From assembly GCA_030278955.1 (NCBI GenBank), contig JAOANR010000006.1, forward strand, positions 13,861,974 to 13,925,973: DNA of 64,000 nucleotides. Direction: 5' to 3'. The position numbers and the translations under genes are program-made. Shown here piece by piece: positions 58,201 to 64,000 of this stretch (its first letter is position 1; each line of letters begins with the position of its first letter). Source of the stretch: Hygrophila difformis. Its lineage: Eukaryota; Streptophyta; Magnoliopsida; Lamiales; Acanthaceae. The notes beneath the pieces are model-generated. The model worked only from the letters and a program-made list of their open reading frames with translations. It had not been told where the DNA came from and searched no databases.

Positions 58201-60496
58201 AATTGGTGAGAAGTTCTTTCGACCCAGTCATGTGTCTAGAACATCCACTGTCAAAATACCAACTTGACTTCTTTCCTGACTTGGAGGCGGTGTGAAATGC
58301 CACATTGCATATCATTTTCAATTTGGCTTTCCATTCTCTTCTGGCAAAGAACTTCTTCAACCTTTCATCTGGCCAGAACATAGGCTTTCCAGACATGGCA
58401 TCTCGGGCAAGGAGTCTGCATGATTTGGTCATGTGACCATAGGACCTGCAGTAATCACATTCCAAGGACTCCCCTCCAGAGTTGTGATTTCTGCTCTTCT
58501 TTCTCCTAGGTGCCTTGCTAGTGCTGGCTCCCTTGGGAGAGTTGTCTGAGGAGCTCCTATCATCAGATGAGCTGCAACCCTCTTTAACAAAGACCCTTTG
58601 AGTAGAGGTGGTGCATCCTCTCACATAGCCTATTCCTCTTCTGTCTCCATGGGCTTTAGAAGCGGCAATGATCTCCTGAAGAACATCTTTCCCTTTGTTT
58701 AATCTGCTTGTCAATTCCTCTGACTTTGTGACCTTGGCAGAAAGTTCCTGAACTTGATTGGATAGCTCAGTCACTTGGAGTTGAAGATTATCCTTCTGGC
58801 AGTTGAGATCAGTGACTTGATCAACAAGTGCTCCATTGACAGTAGTGAGATTGTGAACCTTCTCAGACAGTTCGATCACTTCTTGTTGGAAGTTATCTCT
58901 CTCAGCACTGAGCTGCTCTACTTGCTCTGTGAGTTCCCTCTTAGAGGTCATGAGTTCACCAGCTTGGACTGCTAACTCATCCACAGTAACAGATAGGTCC
59001 CTGTGAGAAGGTTCCAGATAAGCAACTAGGTATTCCAGTTCATCTCGTCTCTTTTCAGCATCCTTGAGTTGGCTCCATTGAGTAAAGTGTTCATCCTTGT
59101 AGGTGTTGAGTTCCTGAAGGTATTTCCTTGCTTCTTCTCCTTGTACATAATATTTGGCCACCAGCTCATCCAGTTCATTGTTGAGAAAGATGATCTCCTG
59201 TCTGCTTACCACAAGGTCGAGAAGAGCCCCATCCAGTTCATCACAGGTTTGTTCCAGTCTGAAATTGGCCTCATCATACATGTTTCCAAGAGTTTCAATT
59301 TCAAGGTCATAATCCCTGAAAGAAGAGACAGAAGCTTCATCAGTAATAATAGTATTGACATGAGATGAAGAATTACCTGAGGCAGATACTGATTCAGACT
59401 CGGACTCTGAATCCCATGACCCTACGAAGGCAACTCCATCTCCTCCTTCATCATCACTGGATTCCACAACATCCTCATCACTGAACGTGGCACAGTAGTT
59501 CTTCTTGACTTCAGGAGACTTGCTTCTGAGGTTAGCACAATCAGCCCTCACATGACCAAAACCTTTGCATTCGAAGCATTGAGGCCCTTTGGGTTCAGAG
59601 GATTCCTTGGAGTGCTTCTTGACAGGTTTCTCAGACCTCCTTCTCTCTGACCCTCTGCTAGACGAGCTGTCACCTCTTTTGCTTCCAAACTGCTTGGTTT
59701 TCTTATCTCTGAGGAAGCGAGCCAATTTCTTGGTTAGAAGTGCCAAATCCTCTTCATCTAGATCCTCAGATTCAGCATCATGGATTGGACTTGATTCCTT
59801 GCCAGAGGATGAGCTCAGAGGTTTAGTTTCCACCTTGAAAGCTGTGGATTTTCCTTTGAACTTCTTGCAATGAGTCATTTCCCAAGACTGTAGGATCCCC
59901 ATAAGTTCATCAACACTCATGGTTGAAAAATTTGCTTGGAGCTCTAGGGCAGCTATCTTGGGGTAGAACCTCTCCGGAAGTGTACCTACAATCTTAGATA
60001 CTATCTCCTAAGTGGAGTAGGTTTTACCAAGCTGTTGTGCTTGGTTGGTTAGAGTACGAATCCTACCAAAAAAGCTATTCACAGACTCATGCTCATCCAT
60101 ACTAATTTTATGAAATTCAGCGTCAAGAGAAATGAGTTTAGATTTCCTTACAGTGGTGGTTCCCTCATAAGAGTTTACCAGTATTTCCCAAGCCTCAAAT
60201 GCTGTGGTGCAGTTGGAAATGAGGAAGTATTGATCGTCTGACACAGCACTGAATAGAGCATGGAGAGCTTTGGAGTTCATGTTAGACAAATTCTTCTCCT
60301 TCGCTGTCCACTCATTCAAGTCTTTAGGCTTGGTAGTACCATCAGCAGTGACAGTGGGAGCTTCATATTTGACAAGAACAGCATTCCAGGCCAAATCATC
60401 GATGGACATCAGGAATGACCGCATCTTGTTCTTCCAGAAGGCAAAGTTAGTCCCATCGAGAAGAGGAGGCTGAGTGTAGTTCCACCTTTGACTCAT
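55225..60496 (-). pseudogene. Sirevirus gag-pol (one stop, one frameshift)
   Basis: Gag starts at ATG 60496 (MSQRWNYTQPPLLDGTNFAF). It is interrupted by TAG at 60008-60010, after which the same frame runs on to 56528. Gag has two CCHC knuckles (CFECKGFGHVRADC near 59560 and CDYCRSYGHMTKSC near 58435) separated by a long coiled-coil segment (58650-59330). The protease site is WYFDSGCSRHMTG. The integrase finger lies near WHERLGHLNF and CSDCIKNKQH, with core acids in HMDLFGP, RSDHGGEF and VERKNR. RT begins near GTKWIFKNKTDENG. A frameshift of two missing bases near 56545 moves the rest (56622-55225) to another frame: ETFAPVARLEAVRLLIAIA, catalytic YVDDIVFGST, and RNase H GYSDADWAGC to STAEAEYLAAG. 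All catalytic residues remain visible. Confidence 0.9.
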
Positions 60497-60526
60497 CTTG
60501 CTTCAACAGATCTCTCTCGCAAGAGT

Positions 60527-60541
60527 GTGGCTCTGATACCA
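60527..60541 (-). other. Sirevirus primer binding site (tRNA-iMet)
   Basis: On the minus strand, TGGTATCAGAGCCAC lies two bases after the 5' LTR and matches the initiator methionine tRNA 3' end. Confidence 0.9.
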
Positions 60542-60543
60542 CT

Positions 60544-61532
60544 TGTTAGGTCCACCGGGTTAAGCAAGTGAGTGACTTTGTGCAGTGGTTCACTGAGAGT
60601 GTCTGAACACCAACAATGAACAACCAGATTACTGTATCGAGTGTAATAAAATGCACAGCGGAATAAAACAGGCACAAAGTAAATAAACAACACAAGAGTT
60701 GTTGACCCAGTTCGGCCTTCGGCCTACGTCTGGGGGATACCAATCCAGGAGATTATTTCACTATGTGTTATCAACTATGGTTTACAACCACACACAATAG
60801 ATGAAATAACTTTGAATGCCTTCACTCCAAACTCCAGGCAGATAGTTGTGATGACCAGCCTCCTTCCCGGATCTGGTATAGGCTTCCCACCTATTTCAAC
60901 TCCCCAAAGCAACCACTTTGAGTTTCCCCTGAAGTAGCCTGTGAAGCAGACCTCCTTTGTTGTATGAGCGAATGAGTAGTTGTATTTCCTCCTGTTTCCG
61001 CCTCTTGCACTCTCCTTTGGTGTATCTCTGATTCAGGAATGAATAGAGAACTGATAGATATCAACAAGAGTGCTCAAGGCTCGGTCGATCTTCCAGCAGT
61101 AGATGGATTGCTTCTGCACACAAGGCTGGAGATCGATATTCCTTCTCAACAATAGTTTACGAGAGCTCTAGAGAGTTTCAGAGTTGTTTCGCAATCAGGG
61201 TGAAGAGAAGTGTTTGAATCCAAGCCTCCAAAACTCTTCTTATGCAGTGAGCTCTGCCATTTCAAACGGCCTGATGCTAAATGGGGAAAGAGCCGTTGTG
61301 ATTAGCCCCAATCTTGGCTGATTGATCTTTCCCTAAATCAGGAGGGATTCCTGCAATCAAACATTAGTATATATCCCCCTGATTAGGAAGGATCCGTTGG
61401 GTCCAAATCCAGTCTCTAAGGAAAGTCCTTCCGTTCACACATGTAGACTGGTGCTGTGTATGTTCTTCAAATGTGTTCACTCATCGGTTCTGGACTCCTT
61501 TTGTGAACTCCTTTCAAAACCTTGACTCAACA
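60544..61532 (-). repeat. Sirevirus 5' LTR
   Basis: This is the 989-bp partner of 51035-52023. TSD GGTAT follows at 61533-61537. Confidence 0.95.
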
Positions 61533-61537
61533 GGTAT

Positions 61538-62304
61538 GTTTGGGTCTTTGGGAACAAATAAATTTACTATTAACGGATCCGCAGCATAATGTCTCACAAT
61601 TGGGAGAGCATAAATGCATAGCGGTGAAAGTTGTTAAATAAGTATTAGTACTATTAACTACGATCTAACTTTAGTATAAATGTTTGTTGAAGATACTTTA
61701 TGTAGTACTCCCTCTATTTGACTTGACTTAATATTATTTTTTCTGCACTGAATACAGGCAAGGTAAAAAATAAAATAAAATAAAATATAGCAAAGGAAAT
61801 AAGCGACATAATCAACTAGCCCAAATGAACTACCATAATTTGGGTGTTAAAACCAATTTTAGGATAAATCGTTTAATGCTGCTCATCAATTTAATGCCAC
61901 GACTCAACTTTTAAGTTGTAACAGAGGTAACCTTGCAGGTGTTGTACCTTGTAGTACTTCTCATTGGGGTGTACACGTGTGTCTTGCACGGGGCCACAAG
62001 AAAACGAGTATGGAATAAGACAAAATTTGTCATTTGAATCACAAGCTAGAGGTTGAAAGTTTATTTGATCAGTAAAGTTCACTCCTATACTCCTATTCCC
62101 TCGAAACTCAATAATTTAATAACTCAGTAATAAATTGTTAGCAGCTACAACATAGACATAGTAATAGGTAGCAGCTAATGGAATTAATGCTCATATCAAG
62201 TTGGTAATGGTACATCAACTCACCACTTAAGAGTAGATGATGAAAAAATAACTAGATTGTAGGCAGAATAGAAATTGGATATAAACACAAAACCTTTGGG
62301 TTTC
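61538..62304. other. Intergenic DNA and 3' UTR side of the GDPD gene
   Basis: A MITE end (TA then CTCCCTCTATTTGACTTGAC, from 61708) is present without a partner. The part nearest 62304 is probably GDPD 3' UTR. No other gene was found. Confidence 0.4.
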
Positions 62305-63472
62305 TCAAGAGGCCAATGAGTAACCTTGTTCAAAGCACTGTGTCCTCATGCCTTGCATCACGCGTTGCAACAGCGTCGGATTACTTGTCACCACCCCATC
62401 TACATGCTCCAACACCACTTTCTGCATATCCATCTCTTCATCCACGGTCCAAGCATAAACCTTCTTATTCTGCCTGCAATCATGTTTTGTTTACACTGAC
62501 ATGAAGTCCCTCAAACTCAGCAAATTATTTGATACACTCTGAGATACTGATAATCGGATAGGTGATACGAAAATATCATACCCGTGGAGGATTGCCATTA
62601 GTTGTTCATCAATCAGTTGGTAGTATACACCAACAACATCAGCACCTCTCATCCTCAATAATTTGCTCCTAGTTCCAGTTGAAGGGTCCATCATCACAAT
62701 GTACCCAACCTTCACAAGTCAGGACCGTATGCATCACCATAAAGAATCAACAAGAGCAGTAGTTTTGTGCTCACTGAAAATTACTCGGTTTTTATGTATC
62801 ACAGATGAATTGTCATAAATTTATCGACGGTAATGCAACATGTAGATGGAATTAATCTAGGACAACTCCCATGAGGTCATGTAAAAGATTACGAAAAATT
62901 CCAATTTTTGCATGGTCAGTTAAAACAAGTGTAGCAGTGTTTTCCAGTTGATAAAATACAAAAGCCACAGTAGAGAAATTGATGAAGTAATGAAATCTGC
63001 TAAGCCAAATCCCCAATAATTCAACTGCTCCCCCACCAACACACACACACAATCCTAAATCCTGCCAACTGCCATCTGCTCTGTGAACATAAAAGCAAAT
63101 CCATGTTCCAGCAATCGGGTGGGGCTATTCTTTTTTGCATCCTTCGAAATGTAAGAGACTAAGAATATGCACGGCTAACTTTCTTTCTGTTTTAATTATT
63201 TTTTCCACTGTTAATCACCAATTCGAGTGTGAATGTGTGATTTCACATTATTTTCTCATTTTTAGACAATTTAAAAAACAAACAAAATGGGGAAAACGGA
63301 ATACATTCCAAGTTGAACATCATAAGAATGTAAAAGGTCAAAAAGAAGAGAAATCAATGTTTCAACTTTCAACATGTTTTACCATTGTATCTCTTGATAA
63401 TCTAATTATGTCCCTTGCCAGACTATCACTTTTTGCCCATATAAGGCAGTTCTTACACTTTGTTCTTTCAAC
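62305..63472 (-). CDS. Glycerophosphodiester phosphodiesterase, 3' part (last three exons)
   Basis: Three exons are visible on the minus strand: 63383..63472, 62582..62709 and 62305..62473. GT-AG junctions keep frame. They encode about 115 C-terminal residues: CKNCLIWAKSDSLARDIIRL, then VGYIVMMDPSTGTRSKLLRM with GADVVGVYYQLIDEQLMAIL, then KKVYAWTVDEEMDMQKVVLE with HVDGVVTSNPTLLQRVMQGM. KVYAWTVD followed by DGVVTSNP is the conserved end of the GDPD TIM barrel, which hydrolyses glycerophosphodiesters to glycerol-3-phosphate and an alcohol (phosphate recycling). The catalytic His and metal-binding residues lie in upstream exons beyond the window. It looks closest to GDPD4-type plant enzymes, from memory. 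Confidence 0.85.
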
Positions 63473-64000
63473 CTGCAAAAGTATGGCAATGAGCTTAGCA
63501 ATCATAGTATACACACCTTTGCAATCAGAATAGAAGATAGAACCAAAACCAGCAGACGTAGAACCTATTTACATGGTAGTGCTTAAACACTAGCGCATGA
63601 GACAAGCAGGAAAAGAAAAATAATAGCAAAATAGGGTACTTTGGTGAACAGAATAGCTGAATAGGAAGTAATTCCAAAATCGTTGACAAGATTTCAAAAT
63701 TACCAGACAAGCCAAAATGTTGGTTAACTAATAGTACTAGTGTGTCTTCATATAAAAATTCTGTATAGTTCTGTCATGGGGCTGCTAGTGGATTATGTAC
63801 AGGGAATTTATACTCCTTGAAAACTCGTTCCACTTGAACAAACAGTAGAATACAATCCACCACAGCTTTGCAGCAGAACAAGGGTCGAATAAGGATCTTC
63901 AAAATTATACAATACACAACTACATGACACATACTAATATACTAATTTATTAATATGAACCAGGTTACAAACCCAAATTCTACACTTACAAGAGAATAGA
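63473..64000 (-). other. Probable intron of the GDPD gene
   Basis: No further GDPD exon could be recognised. A minus-strand frame near 63805-63900 (EDPYSTLVLLQSCGGLYSTV) looks protein-like but was not matched to GDPD and has a stop, so it is not called. Confidence 0.35.

Larger units (their letters stand above)
51035..61532 (-). mobile_element. Sirevirus-like Copia retrotransposon with env-like ORF, very young
   Basis: The 10,498-bp element has TSD GGTAT (51030-51034 and 61533-61537) and LTRs of exactly 989 bp each (51035-52023 and 60544-61532), TG...CA ended. Only one difference was seen between them (CGAG/ACGAG near 51650 and 61159). A tRNA-iMet PBS and a polypurine tract are present. Order on the minus strand is gag, protease, integrase, RT, RNase H, then a separate 814-codon ORF. 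Copia order plus large size plus an extra 3' ORF matches the Sirevirus (SIRE/Maximus) lineage. Gag-pol has one stop and one frameshift. Confidence 0.92.

Noticed and set aside
1..64000. CRISPR arrays, bacterial operons, riboswitches or rRNA genes
   Set aside because: No regularly spaced direct repeats with unique spacers, no ribosome-binding-site-led gene runs and no rRNA-like sequence; the window is plant nuclear DNA.

Overview
The window is nuclear DNA from a flowering plant, most likely a eudicot. It is AT-rich, has short GT-AG introns, and carries plant-specific gene families (NPF transporter, ATL RING-H2 ligase, phytolongin). It also holds plant transposon lineages: Tekay-type Gypsy, Sirevirus-type Copia, hAT, Mutator-like, Stowaway-like and Tourist-like elements, and a tRNA-derived SINE. 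I cannot name the species from sequence alone. All exon joins, target-site duplications (TSDs) and terminal repeats below were read by eye.

Host genes, left to right: an NRT1/PTR (NPF4-like) transporter (minus, 4 exons, 1944-4590); an RRM protein of the ARP1/RBM24 type (plus, 6 exons, 31890-35652); a phytolongin (minus, single exon, 37202-38068); an ATL-type RING-H2 E3 ligase (minus, 3 exons, 39618-41628); a small DUF2062 membrane protein (minus, 5 exons, 43081-45164); and the last three exons of a glycerophosphodiester phosphodiesterase (minus, 62305-63472) that runs off the right edge. They have unrelated functions and no operon-like logic.

Mobile DNA fills most of the rest. From 7.2 to 14.6 kb lies a cluster of small non-autonomous elements: three hAT-type elements with 8-9 bp TSDs, one of which (12304-14015) carries a nested 1.07-kb fold-back; a SINE; a Tourist-like MITE; and several CTCCCTCCGT-ended MITEs. 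From 14.9 to 30.9 kb is a three-level nest. A small Mutator-like element (14921-30887, 9-bp TSD GTAACAAAC) was hit by a Copia element (15268-30172, TSD CATTG), which was then hit by a Gypsy chromovirus (17425-27213, TSD GTAGT). LTR divergence agrees with that order (about 3% in the Copia, about 0.1% in the Gypsy). The Gypsy is very young but lacks its reverse transcriptase domain.

From 45.76 to 50.30 kb is a structurally complete hAT element (TSD CTTAGGAA) with a three-exon, apparently uninterrupted transposase of about 667 residues; it is the best candidate here for a live transposon. From 51.03 to 61.53 kb is a Sirevirus-like Copia (TSD GGTAT) with 989-bp LTRs that differ at one base by eye, an intact 814-residue env-like ORF, and gag-pol broken by one stop codon and one frameshift.
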